Positions 24,668 to 35,230 are shown, counted from the first letter of the stretch. The stretch is 64,000 nucleotides of DNA from an uncultured Alphaproteobacteria bacterium (GCA_944390275.1 CALXPL010000001.1:434001-498000), one strand, 5' to 3'. Program-made: numbers and translations. Notes: generated from the letters alone by a model not told the origin.

Positions 24668-27424
24668 ATGGGAGATATACAACAGAATAATAATCAGGTT
24701 TCTTTTTCTGAAAATTCTGATGAACAATATTCTAATCTTATGGGAAATCAAGAATTTATTGCAGAATATCCTGTTGCGCCGGGTACTGTTGAATTGAGTA
24801 TTCCGGTGAAGCCTGTTCATCATACGGAACCTGTTCCTAAAGCGAAACCTGAACCGGTTATTGAAAAAAAAGTTGAGAAACCCAATCTTCCCGAAGTGGC
24901 TTTTGTTGAAGCTGATGTTGATTCTGATGGGGTTGCTTTGACTATTCCTCCTCACAAAGTCAATCCTCATAATGCTGAATTAGATGTTTCTCCTAAATAT
25001 ATTAAACCTCAAGGTCTTGGTATTGATGTCTTGAATAATAATTTTGGAGAAGATAATGGTGATGGGGGGATTGATGCTGCTGATGTTACTGTAACAGATT
25101 TTGAAAATTTTACTGCTGATAATACTTCGTCATCTGTTTCTGATAATCCTATTACAAGTAATGTTTTTATTGAACAAAATTCTACTCAGAAACCTTCTTT
25201 ATATGATGAAAATTTGACGTCTCAAGCAGTTAATAATGAAAATCTTTCTTCAGAAACTACTGATGTTGTGCAAGAACTTTTGTCAGATAATACAGAGAAC
25301 GTTTCCAATATAAACGTTTCCGATTCTTTATTGAAAGATACTCCTTCATATTTTCAGGAAAATTCACAAGAAGCTATTAATGCCGATATTCCTTCAGAAA
25401 AACAAGATGTTGTTAATGAACTTTTAGCTGATAATGCTGAAGGAGCATTTACGAAAGATGTTTCTGAACCTGTAATCGAAAATGTTTCTTCATTTCTTCC
25501 TGAAACTTCACAAAAGGCCTTCAATGAAGCTGTTCCTTTAACAGAATCTGACGTTGTGCAAGAACTTTTGGATGATAATTCCGTTTTGTCTTCGTCAGAA
25601 GAGAATTCGAATTCTCTTTTGCAGGATGTTTCTTCTTCATCTGAAAATTCTACTCAAGAATGGGAATACGTGGAAGTTGATTCTGCTGGTGATGAACAAG
25701 AATGGGAATATGTGGAAGTCGGTTCTGAAGAGGAGGAACAAGGTTGGGAATATGTAGAAGTTGATCCTGCTACTCAAAATGAGTTACCAGCACCTGATAA
25801 TAATGTGAATTCTCAACCTAATTCTGATTTTTTACAAGATGGTCAGACAGCTACCATAACTCCGACAACTTCTCAAGAAACACCCAATTTTTTACATGGT
25901 TGGTCTGATTTTGGCGAAGAAGCGGAAAATGAAGCTCTAAATACAGCTGTTGAAGAAAACAATTCTTTTGAGAAAAACAATGTTCATTTTGATGGAGTGA
26001 ACTCTAACAATCTTTCTTCTTCTTTTGATAATCAACAAGCTATTATTGAAGAGAGCGAACAAAAAGTTACTGATGTTTTGCTTGATGATAATCTTGTTTT
26101 ACCATCGGATGTGGCGCCATCTTCTGAAGGTGAAAAATTGTCGTCTCAATTTCAATCGTCAGAAGAAGCTGTCATGCCTGAAGTTCATGATATTCCTTTA
26201 TCCGATGAAAATGTTTTCAATGAAAATTCACCAGTTTCTGAGACATTTACTGAGTTATCCGTTTCTGAAGAAAATTCAGAAAGTGAATGGCATCCTGTAG
26301 CTCAAAGTGAAACTTATTCTCAAAGTGCTTTTGAGGAAAAAGAAAGTCAAGAAGTTGATCCTGTTTTAAGTTCTGACAATGAAATTGCTCTTCCATCGAC
26401 CTCTGAGATAGATTCTGTATTAGATTCAACGGTGGATATTCCTGTTGCTACAACATTAGATCCAACAACGGATATCCCTGTTGTTGCTGCTCCTTTGGTC
26501 GTTTCAGGTGTAACTTCTGAGGAAAATGTTTCAGATAAGATGGTTCAAGACTCTGTTCTTGTTCAAGATAATGCGCAAAAAGAATTTTTTTATGATACTT
26601 ATCATTTTAGCGCCCAAAGCGGTATTAAAAATTTTGTTGCCAAAGGCAAAAATGGTTGTATTTGTTTGGATTGTTTACGTGAAGAGCTTAAATATTGGAC
26701 TTTGTTGCTTTTACAAAGTACTTGCCAAGAGTTGTCTTCGGAACAAAATTCTTTGACGTTGCCCTTAAAACAAGCTGTCCTTCGTGAGGCTAAAATTTTG
26801 CAATCAAATTCTCAACCTTTAGTTTTGTATAATTTGGAAAATTACGATTTTCAAACAGTAGATAAAAATTTTGTTTTTGCAGAAGATAAAATTGTTTCGG
26901 GAAGTTACACAAATAAAGCTGTTTTTCTTAATGATTTTACGGTGCAGGCTTTAAGTTCTTTAGAGACTAATGTTATTGAATATTCTTCTCCGCAAATAGG
27001 AGTCCTTGCGGGGCCTGAAGGTGCTTTTTTATCTTTTGCCGGAGTCTTAAAATTTGAAATTCCTGTGGAAACCGTTGTTAAACAGACTTTTGATGATAAT
27101 TTAAAACGTATTGCTAAAAGATATACAGGACATTTATCTGATCATTATGCTAATTATTCTACGGCTAATTTGGAAGGAACTTTTACGGCTACCGAAGATT
27201 GTAAAGCTATTCATTTGAGTCTCGGAAAGTCATCTTATGGATGGAGTGTTCATTTTGATAATGGACTTGTTCTTGGTTTAGCAGATGTTCGCGAATATCA
27301 ATTGCGTAATGGTAAATTACCCATGAATGAGGGAACAATCGTTTATGGAAATAAAAAGCTTAAGTTTTCCGGTTGTGAACGTATTGTGATTTATAAAGAA
27401 GCGGAATATTTTTCTTATCGGTAA
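24668..27424 (+). CDS. 918-aa acidic repeat protein, unknown
   Basis: The ATG follows GGGAGG. There is no signal peptide or membrane span. Residues 1-115 are Pro/Val-rich; residues 115-620 are very acidic, Ser/Asn/Glu-rich and probably disordered. Within that part the motif DVV-[QN]-ELL-x-DN occurs three times about 48 residues apart (near 199, 246 and 294), and a 14-residue unit QEWEYVEVDSAGDE is repeated three times in tandem (330-371). Two related segments TVDIPVATTLDP and TTDIPVVAAPL lie near 590. The last 280 residues look globular, with CICLDCLREELKYW and later beta-rich segments. Such layout suggests a scaffold or effector-like protein, but I recognise no domain. Confidence 0.75.
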   Translation: MGDIQQNNNQVSFSENSDEQYSNLMGNQEFIAEYPVAPGTVELSIPVKPVHHTEPVPKAKPEPVIEKKVEKPNLPEVAFVEADVDSDGVALTIPPHKVNPHNAELDVSPKYIKPQGLGIDVLNNNFGEDNGDGGIDAADVTVTDFENFTADNTSSSVSDNPITSNVFIEQNSTQKPSLYDENLTSQAVNNENLSSETTDVVQELLSDNTENVSNINVSDSLLKDTPSYFQENSQEAINADIPSEKQDVVNELLADNAEGAFTKDVSEPVIENVSSFLPETSQKAFNEAVPLTESDVVQELLDDNSVLSSSEENSNSLLQDVSSSSENSTQEWEYVEVDSAGDEQEWEYVEVGSEEEEQGWEYVEVDPATQNELPAPDNNVNSQPNSDFLQDGQTATITPTTSQETPNFLHGWSDFGEEAENEALNTAVEENNSFEKNNVHFDGVNSNNLSSSFDNQQAIIEESEQKVTDVLLDDNLVLPSDVAPSSEGEKLSSQFQSSEEAVMPEVHDIPLSDENVFNENSPVSETFTELSVSEENSESEWHPVAQSETYSQSAFEEKESQEVDPVLSSDNEIALPSTSEIDSVLDSTVDIPVATTLDPTTDIPVVAAPLVVSGVTSEENVSDKMVQDSVLVQDNAQKEFFYDTYHFSAQSGIKNFVAKGKNGCICLDCLREELKYWTLLLLQSTCQELSSEQNSLTLPLKQAVLREAKILQSNSQPLVLYNLENYDFQTVDKNFVFAEDKIVSGSYTNKAVFLNDFTVQALSSLETNVIEYSSPQIGVLAGPEGAFLSFAGVLKFEIPVETVVKQTFDDNLKRIAKRYTGHLSDHYANYSTANLEGTFTATEDCKAIHLSLGKSSYGWSVHFDNGLVLGLADVREYQLRNGKLPMNEGTIVYGNKKLKFSGCERIVIYKEAEYFSYR
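25655..25780 (+). repeat. three tandem 42-bp coding repeats
   Basis: Three in-frame 42-bp units encode the 14-residue motif E-W-E-Y-V-E-V. The third unit has diverged (QGWEYVEVDPATQN). Confidence 0.9.
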
Positions 27425-27426
27425 TA

Positions 27427-27455
27427 CAAAATCCCGCTTTTTTGCGGGATTTTGT
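27427..27455. terminator. bidirectional terminator between convergent genes
   Basis: AAAATCCCGC and GCGGGATTTT pair around TTTTTT, serving the repeat protein from the left and the glycosyltransferase operon from the right. Confidence 0.85.
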
Positions 27456-27464
27456 TTGATGTTA

Positions 27465-29396
27465 CTATGGAATTGGAGATGGTTCCGGTAAAGTAATCAT
27501 CTCTCCTAGTTTTAAATTGTATTCTTGAGGTTCAAAATAACTTAGCCCACTGCCGGATGTAAAAGTCATTTCGCCGAAGTAGATTTTTCCGTTTACATCG
27601 TAAAAATCAACACGTACAAATGCAAATCCCTGACATAAAATTTCAGCCAATTCTACCATTTTATCAAAGTTCTTAGGTTTCTTGTCGAGTGATTTTTTTG
27701 GCATCTTTCCGATTTTAAAAGGACATTCTTGCCAATTCCTATCATAAAAGGCTCTTTGTGGGTTGCTTCCGAAAAAGTCTAATTCTAATAAACAAAATTC
27801 AAATTTTCCATTGAAACAGAACATTTTATATTCGATGGGATTGTTGGGAATGTCTAAATATTCTTCTACTAAAATTTTGGGAGGAATATTTTTATATTGC
27901 ATTTCTAATCCGGCATGAAATGCAAAATTTGTTTTCAGCCATTTTTTGAATTTTTTTTGTGCTTCTTTGCTATTAAAATCTTTTTTATCTTTTACGATAA
28001 TATTCCATGATGCTCCGTGATTGCATTTTAGGGCAAATCTTTCCGGAAGTTCTTTTATGTTTATATCTTCAAATCTATCATAAACTCCGATTAAGGGGGT
28101 AAGATATTCTTCTCCTATTTTTTCTTTTACCCAATCTCGTACTAAGTATTTATCTGCTAATTTTGTTTTTAACGGTGTGGCATTATATATTTTCAGCCAT
28201 TGGAGCTTTTCGTTAAATGTTTTAGGTGATTCAAGGTTTAACTCTATTCCTGTGTTCTTTTGGTACCATTTCTTTAGTTCCTGGGGATATACCGAGGGAG
28301 AGAGTTTTTTATAGTATTTTTGTTGTTGCGAAGGTGTAAGTTCTTTGGAATTTCCTTTTGTTATGAATTGTTTTATTTTTTGTATAAAGTTTTTTATTTT
28401 ACAGCTTGTATTTTTTGCGGTGTCTTTTTGTTTGTGTTGATGAAATTTTTTTATATCTTTTAGTAATGTTTGAATTTCTTTCCATTCCTTTTTAGAAAAT
28501 AGAGTTTTATTTAATTCTTTCTTTTCTTCAGCTTGTTGCATTTCTGTTTGGAAACGCTCTAAAAAGCTCATTTTAAATTCATCGGCTATGCGATTATAGG
28601 TGTTTATATAATTTGAGTAAGCCATTACGTGAAAAATGCCTTTCAGCTTTTCTAAAAGGTTTCTTTCTTTTAAAAAGTTGTATATAAAGGCATATTCATC
28701 GCACATGCAGAATACTTTTGCTTTCGATTTGATTGAGGAATTGGGGTTGTCTCGGCGGACCATATAAAATCCTTCACTCATAAAATACATTCTTTGGGCT
28801 AAGGCGTAAGTTTGAAAGTAAAAGCCGTTATCTTGGTAGGATGCACCCGGAGTTTCGTTGAAAAGAATTTTATTTTCTTTTAGAAAACTGTTTTTATATA
28901 AACCTGTCCAAATTACATTGTGTGAACGTTTAAAAATACTTAAATCATCATAAACATTTAAAACTTTGTTGTAAAATTGGGGAAGTGTAATGTTTGTATA
29001 TTCCGTTGTGCGCGAATCCTTAGAACCGTAAAATTTTATAAAGTCTGCTTTTAAAACGTCTAAATTTAGTTCTTTGGCTACTTTGTATTCTTTTTCATAC
29101 ATTTCCGGTAAAATATAGTCATCAGATTCTACCAGACCGATATATTCTCCTTTTGCTGCTCTTAATCCACTGTTGTATGCTGCTCCCAATCCCGCGTTTT
29201 TTTTGTGAATGACTTTGATGCGTGAATCTTTTTGGGCATAGTCATCGCAAATTTTTCCGGATGTATCTTTTGAACCATCATCTACTAAAATTATTTCTAT
29301 TTCTTTTAATGTTTGATTGATTATACTTTCTATACATTCGGGAAGATATTGTTCGACATTGCAAACCGGAACAACTACGGAAACTTTAGGAGACAT
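27465..29396 (-). CDS. fusion of GT2 glycosyltransferase and TupA-like ATP-grasp domain
   Basis: The N-terminal 230 or so residues are a family-2 glycosyltransferase: VSVVVPVCNVEQYL, EIILVDDGSKDTS, NAGLGAAYNSGL and the DxD-like ESDD. A charged linker (about 285-375) leads to a C-terminal domain matching the TupA-like ATP-grasp family (KTFNEKLQWLKIYN, ADKYLVRDWV, ALKCNHGASWN, ILVEEYL). GT2 domains add sugars from nucleotide-sugar donors; TupA-type domains are linked to amide or peptide-like additions to surface polymers. It acts at the cytosolic face and probably decorates a surface glycan. It is 14 nt downstream of a second GT2 gene in the same operon. Confidence 0.88.
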   Translation of the reverse strand: MSPKVSVVVPVCNVEQYLPECIESIINQTLKEIEIILVDDGSKDTSGKICDDYAQKDSRIKVIHKKNAGLGAAYNSGLRAAKGEYIGLVESDDYILPEMYEKEYKVAKELNLDVLKADFIKFYGSKDSRTTEYTNITLPQFYNKVLNVYDDLSIFKRSHNVIWTGLYKNSFLKENKILFNETPGASYQDNGFYFQTYALAQRMYFMSEGFYMVRRDNPNSSIKSKAKVFCMCDEYAFIYNFLKERNLLEKLKGIFHVMAYSNYINTYNRIADEFKMSFLERFQTEMQQAEEKKELNKTLFSKKEWKEIQTLLKDIKKFHQHKQKDTAKNTSCKIKNFIQKIKQFITKGNSKELTPSQQQKYYKKLSPSVYPQELKKWYQKNTGIELNLESPKTFNEKLQWLKIYNATPLKTKLADKYLVRDWVKEKIGEEYLTPLIGVYDRFEDINIKELPERFALKCNHGASWNIIVKDKKDFNSKEAQKKFKKWLKTNFAFHAGLEMQYKNIPPKILVEEYLDIPNNPIEYKMFCFNGKFEFCLLELDFFGSNPQRAFYDRNWQECPFKIGKMPKKSLDKKPKNFDKMVELAEILCQGFAFVRVDFYDVNGKIYFGEMTFTSGSGLSYFEPQEYNLKLGEMITLPEPSPIP

Positions 29397-29410
29397 TTGT
29401 TTTTTTCCTT

Positions 29411-30484
29411 TTATTGTTTTAGTGATTTTTCATAGATTTTGTATATGTACCATGGAAAGAGTAAATAGGCCTTGATAAAACTGAAACATATACCTATTCT
29501 GTGTTTTACTTTTTTTATTGTTGCATGGGGATGATAATTATATAGATACTCATAATATTCATTCGCATTGTAAAAGTAAGACTTAGAATGTCCGTGGACA
29601 TCAAATTCTTTGAAATATTTTGTTTTATAATCTTTCGCTAATTGTTTTTGTATTTTTTTGTTATGTATGCTATGTATTTGCCAGAGTGAAAAGTGTAGTA
29701 CATAATTAGCAAAACTTTGTTTAATTTGCTCATAAATTCCGCTTCTTAAGGCTTCTTTGTGAACAATTTGTAGAGCTTTATAGAAATCTGTCGGGGATTT
29801 ATCTCGATTGTTGGAAACAGATTTTGTATTCTTTACGCGGTAGCTTATTAAAACATCATCAACATAAGTGATTTTTTCGGCTTTCATCAGTGCTTGTAAT
29901 GTAAAAGCTGCGTCTTCTGATGATTTGAAAAGAGGAAATGATAATTTGTTTTTACGAATAAATGTTGTATTAAATAATTTATCTTCTGCCCAGCCTACGC
30001 TGATTTGAAATATTTTTTCTGGAATTGTTTTTCGGGAGAATATTGTTTTTCCATTTAGCAAATCTGTGCGAATACTTAAGGGGGCAGGGATGATTTGTTT
30101 TGTTTGGGTGTTAAACATTTGCATGCGACAAATGGTAATATCTGCTTCGCTTTTTTCGGCTTGGGTGTATAAAGTTTCTATTGCTTTCGGCTCAAAGATA
30201 TCATCACTATCCCAAAAACAAATGTATTTTCCTTTGGCGGCTTCAAGTCCCGTGTTTCTAGCTTTTCCTGCTCCTCCATTTTTTTGGGTGATGATTTTAA
30301 TATTTTTGTGCTTTTTTTGGTAACTTTCTAAAATTTTCAGGCTGTTATCCGTTGAACCATCGTTTACACAAATAATTTCTATATCTTTAAAAGTTTGCGC
30401 AATAATACTATCGAGGCATTCATTTAAATATTTTTCTGTATTATATACGGGAATAATGATTGATACCTGAGGGGTAGAAGACAT
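29411..30484 (-). CDS. family-2 glycosyltransferase
   Basis: The 357-aa product has a complete GT2 core: VSIIIPVYNTEKYLNECLDS at the N terminus, EIICVNDGSTDNS, GGAGKARNTGLEAAKGKY and the metal-binding FWDSDD. The C-terminal 150 residues vary and include a hydrophobic, aromatic end (FSFIKAYLLFPWYIYKIYE) that may contact the membrane. Donor and acceptor are not deducible. It lies between a lipoprotein gene and the GT2/ATP-grasp fusion. Confidence 0.92.
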   Translation of the reverse strand: MSSTPQVSIIIPVYNTEKYLNECLDSIIAQTFKDIEIICVNDGSTDNSLKILESYQKKHKNIKIITQKNGGAGKARNTGLEAAKGKYICFWDSDDIFEPKAIETLYTQAEKSEADITICRMQMFNTQTKQIIPAPLSIRTDLLNGKTIFSRKTIPEKIFQISVGWAEDKLFNTTFIRKNKLSFPLFKSSEDAAFTLQALMKAEKITYVDDVLISYRVKNTKSVSNNRDKSPTDFYKALQIVHKEALRSGIYEQIKQSFANYVLHFSLWQIHSIHNKKIQKQLAKDYKTKYFKEFDVHGHSKSYFYNANEYYEYLYNYHPHATIKKVKHRIGICFSFIKAYLLFPWYIYKIYEKSLKQ

Positions 30485-30504
30485 CTTTATTTTCCTTTAT
30501 TTAC

Positions 30505-31347
30505 TTACTTTTTTAACGGATAAACTTTTACATTTGTATTGGGGTACACGTTATTAGCCGCCGGATTTTCCGCTTCTAAAATGTCGAAGGCTTTGCTTGG
30601 AACCTTACTCCCTTTGGAGAATCTTAAATTTGGAGCTAATGGGTAGGCATCTTTGGGTAAGCGGATAACCATATAACCCGAACCTCCTCCATATGTCGGA
30701 CCAGATAAGCCGATTGAATAATATCCTCCGATGTATCCGTAATCTAAATCAATGTAATCAATAGAAAATACGGTTTTTATACTCGTTTGACCAATGGCAT
30801 TCATTTTGCACATATAGCCGGGGTCTTCCATAATTGTATTGCTTACACTTGCTGAATATAAAATTGTTTGTGCCGGGAGACAATCCGGTGTTTGTCCGTT
30901 GTAGGATACATTGTAGTTAATGACTAAATTAATTTGGGTGTTTCCTTTTCCTACTCCTACATCGGTTAATTTTAATGAATCTATGTAAAAGTAGCCCGGA
31001 ACTATTCCGATTGTTACCGGAAGCTGAATGTAATTTTCCGTACACATATGACTGTCAGGGTCTGCTTCGCAAATCATACCCGTTTGGCGATTGTTGTTTT
31101 GTAATAAGTGCAGCAAGCTATTATATATGTATTCTTTGCTCATTGATAATTTTGCCGGTGCGCATTGTTTGCTTCGGCAGACGATGATGGAACTTGGATG
31201 TTTTAATCTACCGTTTTCAACGTGTGTTTCTTCTAAAAATGGATCCCTTAGAAAATCTTGTATGCTTCTTGTCCTTAAACCGCAGCCGCATAATCCTAAT
31301 AGAGCGACACCGAAGAATAATCTTTTCTTAAAATTAACGAGAGACAC
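30505..31347 (-). CDS. putative lipoprotein, unknown
   Basis: The 280-aa product begins with a basic segment and a hydrophobic stretch ending in the lipobox LCGC (acylated Cys near residue 22). The mature part has about six further Cys, several in pairs suited to disulfides (VCRSKQC, MICEADPDSHMC), and a beta-rich, Gly/Tyr-rich section (YGYIGGYYSIGLSGPTYGGGSGY). No family is recognised. It is first in the operon with two glycosyltransferases, so it may help assemble or export their product; this is inference. Confidence 0.75.
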   Translation of the reverse strand: MSLVNFKKRLFFGVALLGLCGCGLRTRSIQDFLRDPFLEETHVENGRLKHPSSIIVCRSKQCAPAKLSMSKEYIYNSLLHLLQNNNRQTGMICEADPDSHMCTENYIQLPVTIGIVPGYFYIDSLKLTDVGVGKGNTQINLVINYNVSYNGQTPDCLPAQTILYSASVSNTIMEDPGYMCKMNAIGQTSIKTVFSIDYIDLDYGYIGGYYSIGLSGPTYGGGSGYMVIRLPKDAYPLAPNLRFSKGSKVPSKAFDILEAENPAANNVYPNTNVKVYPLKK

Positions 31348-31491
31348 TTTTAATTTTCCTTATCTTAGCTGCTAAAAAAGTTTATAAACTGCCGTTATCA
31401 TAGGACAAACTTTTTAAAACAACAAAGTTTTTTTTCAGGTTATTAAACACATTTTTAATTACGAAAAGGTATTGTGAGTAGGGAGGTGCTT

Positions 31492-31950
31492 ATGCGTTTT
31501 TTATTTTTATATCTTTTTTGCTCTCTTGTTTCATTGGCTCAGGCAAAACAGTATGTGAAAGTCATTGATGGCGACAGCATTGTGGTTGATGGTGTCGAAA
31601 TGCGTTTGGAAGGTATTGATGCTCCCGAATATCATCAACTTTGCTATCGTGCCGATAAATCTTCTTATCCCTGCGGAATAGAGGCTTTTAAATATATGAA
31701 GAAACTTGTTCAAAATCAGAATCTTTCTTGTAAAAATTTAGGCAAAGATCGTTATAAAAGGCAAATTGCCGTTTGCTTCGCTGATGGTCTTGATATTAAT
31801 CAAGAAATGGTTCGTGCTGGATGGGCGGTGGCTTATGATCGCTATTCTCGAGATTATGTTGATGATGAAAAATTCGCTAAAAAGAAAAAAAAAGGTCTTT
31901 GGCAAGGCAAATTTATGAAGCCTGAACTCTGGAGACGTTTGCAAAATTAA
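31492..31950 (+). CDS. secreted thermonuclease-like nuclease (SNase fold)
   Basis: The start at ATG 31492 follows GGAGGTGCTT and gives a signal peptide ending SLAQA; the GTG at 31474 would spoil it. The mature part of about 135 residues is an SNase OB-fold: VKVIDGDSIVVDGVEMRLEGIDAPE contains the catalytic Arg and metal Asp/Glu, and GKDRYKRQIAVCF the second Arg. MVRAGWAVAYDRYSRDY is also typical. It likely cuts nucleic acid in the periplasm or outside the cell. Three Cys may form a disulfide. Confidence 0.9.
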   Translation: MRFLFLYLFCSLVSLAQAKQYVKVIDGDSIVVDGVEMRLEGIDAPEYHQLCYRADKSSYPCGIEAFKYMKKLVQNQNLSCKNLGKDRYKRQIAVCFADGLDINQEMVRAGWAVAYDRYSRDYVDDEKFAKKKKKGLWQGKFMKPELWRRLQN

Positions 31951-32000
31951 TCTTTTTTATGCGTTTTGCGAATTAATTTGCTTTTTTGCTTAGATTCTTG

Positions 32001-32028
32001 TTGACAGCTACGATTTCTTATGTATAGT
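32001..32028 (+). promoter_or_regulatory. promoter of rplU-rpmA
   Basis: TTGACA (32001-32006) and TATAGT (32023-32028) are spaced by 16 nt, predicting a start about 40 nt before the rplU ATG. Confidence 0.75.
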
Positions 32029-32075
32029 GCATTCAAAGGATTTATGTTTAATCTATAAATATTGGATGGATAAAA

Positions 32076-32378
32076 ATGTACGCAGTAATTAAAACAGGCG
32101 GTAAGCAATATAAAGTTACGACGGGTGATGTCGTTAAAGTTGAAAAACTTGCTGCCGAAGAAGGAAAAGAATTTATTTTTAACGAAGTTTTGGCTTTGGA
32201 TGATGTCATCGGTACTCCTTTTGTTAATGGGGCCAGTGTTAAAGCTACTGTTTTGAAACAAGCTAAAGATGCTAAAGTCATTATCTTTAAAAAGAAAAGA
32301 AGACAAAACTATCGTCGTAAAAACGGACACAGACAGCAAATTACTTTGGTTAAAATTACTGATATCTGTGGTAAGTAA
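32076..32378 (+). CDS. rplU: 50S ribosomal protein L21
   Basis: The 100-aa product is a normal-length L21: [13 protein letters not shown] at the N terminus and [16 protein letters not shown] in the basic RNA-binding tail. It binds 23S rRNA and is co-transcribed with rpmA 21 nt downstream, as in most bacteria. Confidence 0.97.
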   Translation: MYAVIKTGGKQYKVTTGDVVKVEKLAAEEGKEFIFNEVLALDDVIGTPFVNGASVKATVLKQAKDAKVIIFKKKRRQNYRRKNGHRQQITLVKITDICGK

Positions 32379-32399
32379 GAAAGTTAAGGAGAATTTATT

Positions 32400-32657
32400 A
32401 TGGCACATAAGAAATCTGGCGGTAGCTCATCTAACGGACGCGACTCCATCGGACGTCGTTTGGGCTTGAAAAAATCTGGTGGTCAAGCTGTTATTCCCGG
32501 TAATATCATTATTCGTCAACGTGGTACGAAATATCATCCGGGTGAAAATGTTGGTATGGGTAAAGATCATACGATTTTTGCTACTGCTGAAGGTAAAGTT
32601 GAATTTAGTAAAAAATCTGGTGACAAAACAGTCGTTTCAGTCGTCTCTGATAACTAA
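32400..32657 (+). CDS. rpmA: 50S ribosomal protein L27
   Basis: The 85-aa product begins [20 protein letters not shown], the classical L27 N terminus that reaches the peptidyl-transferase centre without needing cleavage. [20 protein letters not shown] is also typical. AAGGAG precedes the start. Confidence 0.97.
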   Translation: MAHKKSGGSSSNGRDSIGRRLGLKKSGGQAVIPGNIIIRQRGTKYHPGENVGMGKDHTIFATAEGKVEFSKKSGDKTVVSVVSDN

Positions 32658-32676
32658 ATATTTTTGGTTTGGAAGG

Positions 32677-32699
32677 AGGGGGAGCTTTTCCCCCTTTTT
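32677..32699 (+). terminator. terminator after rpmA
   Basis: GAGGGGGA pairs with TTCCCCCTT, followed by T residues. Confidence 0.7.
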
Positions 32700-32721
32700 C
32701 TGTTTTTGAATTAGAGAGTGA

Positions 32722-33804
<1,083 letters not shown>

Positions 33805-33817
33805 GGAGTGTTGTACG

Positions 33818-34195
33818 GTGAGAACAAATTTGAAAAAACAAGATGCTGTTGCAATAGATGAAAAAATTTTAGAGATTATTACACAGACTTTAGATGATAA
33901 TAAAGCTCAAGATGTTGTTGTTATGGATTTACGAGGTAAAACATCTATTGCTAATTTTATGGTTATTGCCAGCGGTACTTCTCAAAGGCATGTGGCTACT
34001 CTTGCTCAAAAAATTCAAGAAAATTTGAAAAAATCAGGTTTTAAATCTAATTCTGAAGGTGAAAATAAAGCAGATTGGGTTTTGATTGATGCTTTTGATG
34101 TTATTGTGCATTTGTTTAAACCCGAAGTGCGCGATTTTTACAATATTGAAAAGATGTGGAGTACTGTTGCAAAAATTCGCGAAGTAAATAATTAA
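33818..34195 (+). CDS. rsfS: ribosome silencing factor RsfS (Iojap)
   Basis: RsfS binds L14 and blocks subunit joining in starvation. The start is GTG 33818, 9 nt after AAGGAG, giving 125 aa; an upstream in-frame ATG at 33770 lies inside obgE with no ribosome site. Motifs: DVVVMDLRGKTSIANFMVIASGTSQRHV and EGENKADWVLIDAFDVIVHLF, both family hallmarks. It is separated from obgE by 13 nt. Confidence 0.94.
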   Translation: MRTNLKKQDAVAIDEKILEIITQTLDDNKAQDVVVMDLRGKTSIANFMVIASGTSQRHVATLAQKIQENLKKSGFKSNSEGENKADWVLIDAFDVIVHLFKPEVRDFYNIEKMWSTVAKIREVNN

Positions 34196-34226
34196 AAAAT
34201 GGAATCTTTTAAAGATTCCATTTTTT
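34194..34226. terminator. bidirectional terminator
   Basis: AAAAAATGGAATCTTT and AAAGATTCCATTTTTT form a long perfect stem between rsfS and the convergent gene at 34228. Confidence 0.88.
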
Positions 34227-34227
34227 G

Positions 34228-34668
34228 TTAACTCAGCATTAAAAATGCCATTATCAAAATAAATAATCCAAAAATAATTTGGAAGATTTTTTTGTTTCTT
34301 TTCTCAGCTAAAATATGCGAATTGTTCGTATATAGCGGAGAGTAAAAATAAATCATACTGTGATTTACTCGAATTTTAAAAAATCCAAGTTCATTTCTGT
34401 AAGTGAATTGTGTGAAATGCAGATATGATGATGGATTGCTAAAAATGCTCATATCAGTCAACAGAGGAATGGTTTTTATTTCTATTGCCTCCGAAGAAAC
34501 AAAATTTTGTGTTACTTCCGTTAGTGCTTTTGCAACATCTTCGCGACATTTAAAACCATTTGGTTGCGGATATTCCAGTTCTAATCGTGGAATATCTTTT
34601 CCTTCTTTCTGCATTGTTTCACATTTTTTTAAATACTCTTGAATTTGAAAATAATAATTTGTTTTCAT
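34228..34668 (-). CDS. 146-aa protein with C-terminal membrane anchor, unknown
   Basis: A hydrophilic domain of about 125 residues (beginning MKTNYYFQIQEYLKKCE) is followed by one membrane span (IFQIIFGLFILIMAFLML) at the very C terminus, so it is probably a tail-anchored protein facing the cytosol. The gene is alone. No family is recognised. Confidence 0.65.
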   Translation of the reverse strand: MKTNYYFQIQEYLKKCETMQKEGKDIPRLELEYPQPNGFKCREDVAKALTEVTQNFVSSEAIEIKTIPLLTDMSIFSNPSSYLHFTQFTYRNELGFFKIRVNHSMIYFYSPLYTNNSHILAEKRNKKIFQIIFGLFILIMAFLMLS

Positions 34669-34739
34669 ACCTAATTATTTTTTTAATTATATCTATTTAC
34701 TTTTTTTTATAAGAGTTTCTTTACGAGGAGTCAAGCTAC

Positions 34740-34767
34740 TTGACTTAATTCTTTCTTTATTTAAAAT
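34740..34767 (+). promoter_or_regulatory. promoter of rlmH
   Basis: TTGACT (34740-34745), a 16-nt spacer and TAAAAT (34762-34767) precede the AAGGAG ribosome site. Confidence 0.55.
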
Positions 34768-34789
34768 TCATAGAAGGAGATGTTAAAAA

Positions 34790-35230
34790 ATGAAAGTTAC
34801 AATTTTAGCTATTGGTAAATGTAAAAAAAATTCCCCAGAAGCTCAACTTATTGCCGAATATGTGAAACGTTCCGGTTGGGAAATTGTTATAAAAGAAAAA
34901 GATAATGCTACTCAAGATGTGGAAGCTCATTTTCTTTTAGAGAATATTCCGCATGGGGCAAAAGTTGTGGTACTTGACGAACGAGGCGCTAATATGAAAA
35001 GTGTTGAGTTGGCTCAAAAAGTTGAAAACTGGATGTTGAACGGAGTTTCTGATATTTGTTTTCTTATTGGGGGTGCTGATGGACATTTACAAGAAACACG
35101 TGATAAAGCTGATTTGCTTTTGTCCTTTGGAAAATTGACTTTTCCTCATATGTTAATGCGTGCTGTTCTTATGGAACAGATTTATCGCATTCAAACAATT
35201 ATTAATCACCATCCGTATCATCGTGAATAG
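34790..35230 (+). CDS. rlmH: 23S rRNA pseudouridine-1915 N3-methyltransferase
   Basis: RlmH methylates pseudouridine 1915 in helix 69 using S-adenosylmethionine. The 146-aa SPOUT protein has VVVLDERGANMKS, the knot motif FLIGGADGH and the C-terminal EQIYRIQTIINHHPYHRE. It follows rsfS in many genomes, here with one minus-strand gene inserted between. Its last 29 nt overlap the 3' end of the ankyrin gene. Confidence 0.95.
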   Translation: MKVTILAIGKCKKNSPEAQLIAEYVKRSGWEIVIKEKDNATQDVEAHFLLENIPHGAKVVVLDERGANMKSVELAQKVENWMLNGVSDICFLIGGADGHLQETRDKADLLLSFGKLTFPHMLMRAVLMEQIYRIQTIINHHPYHRE

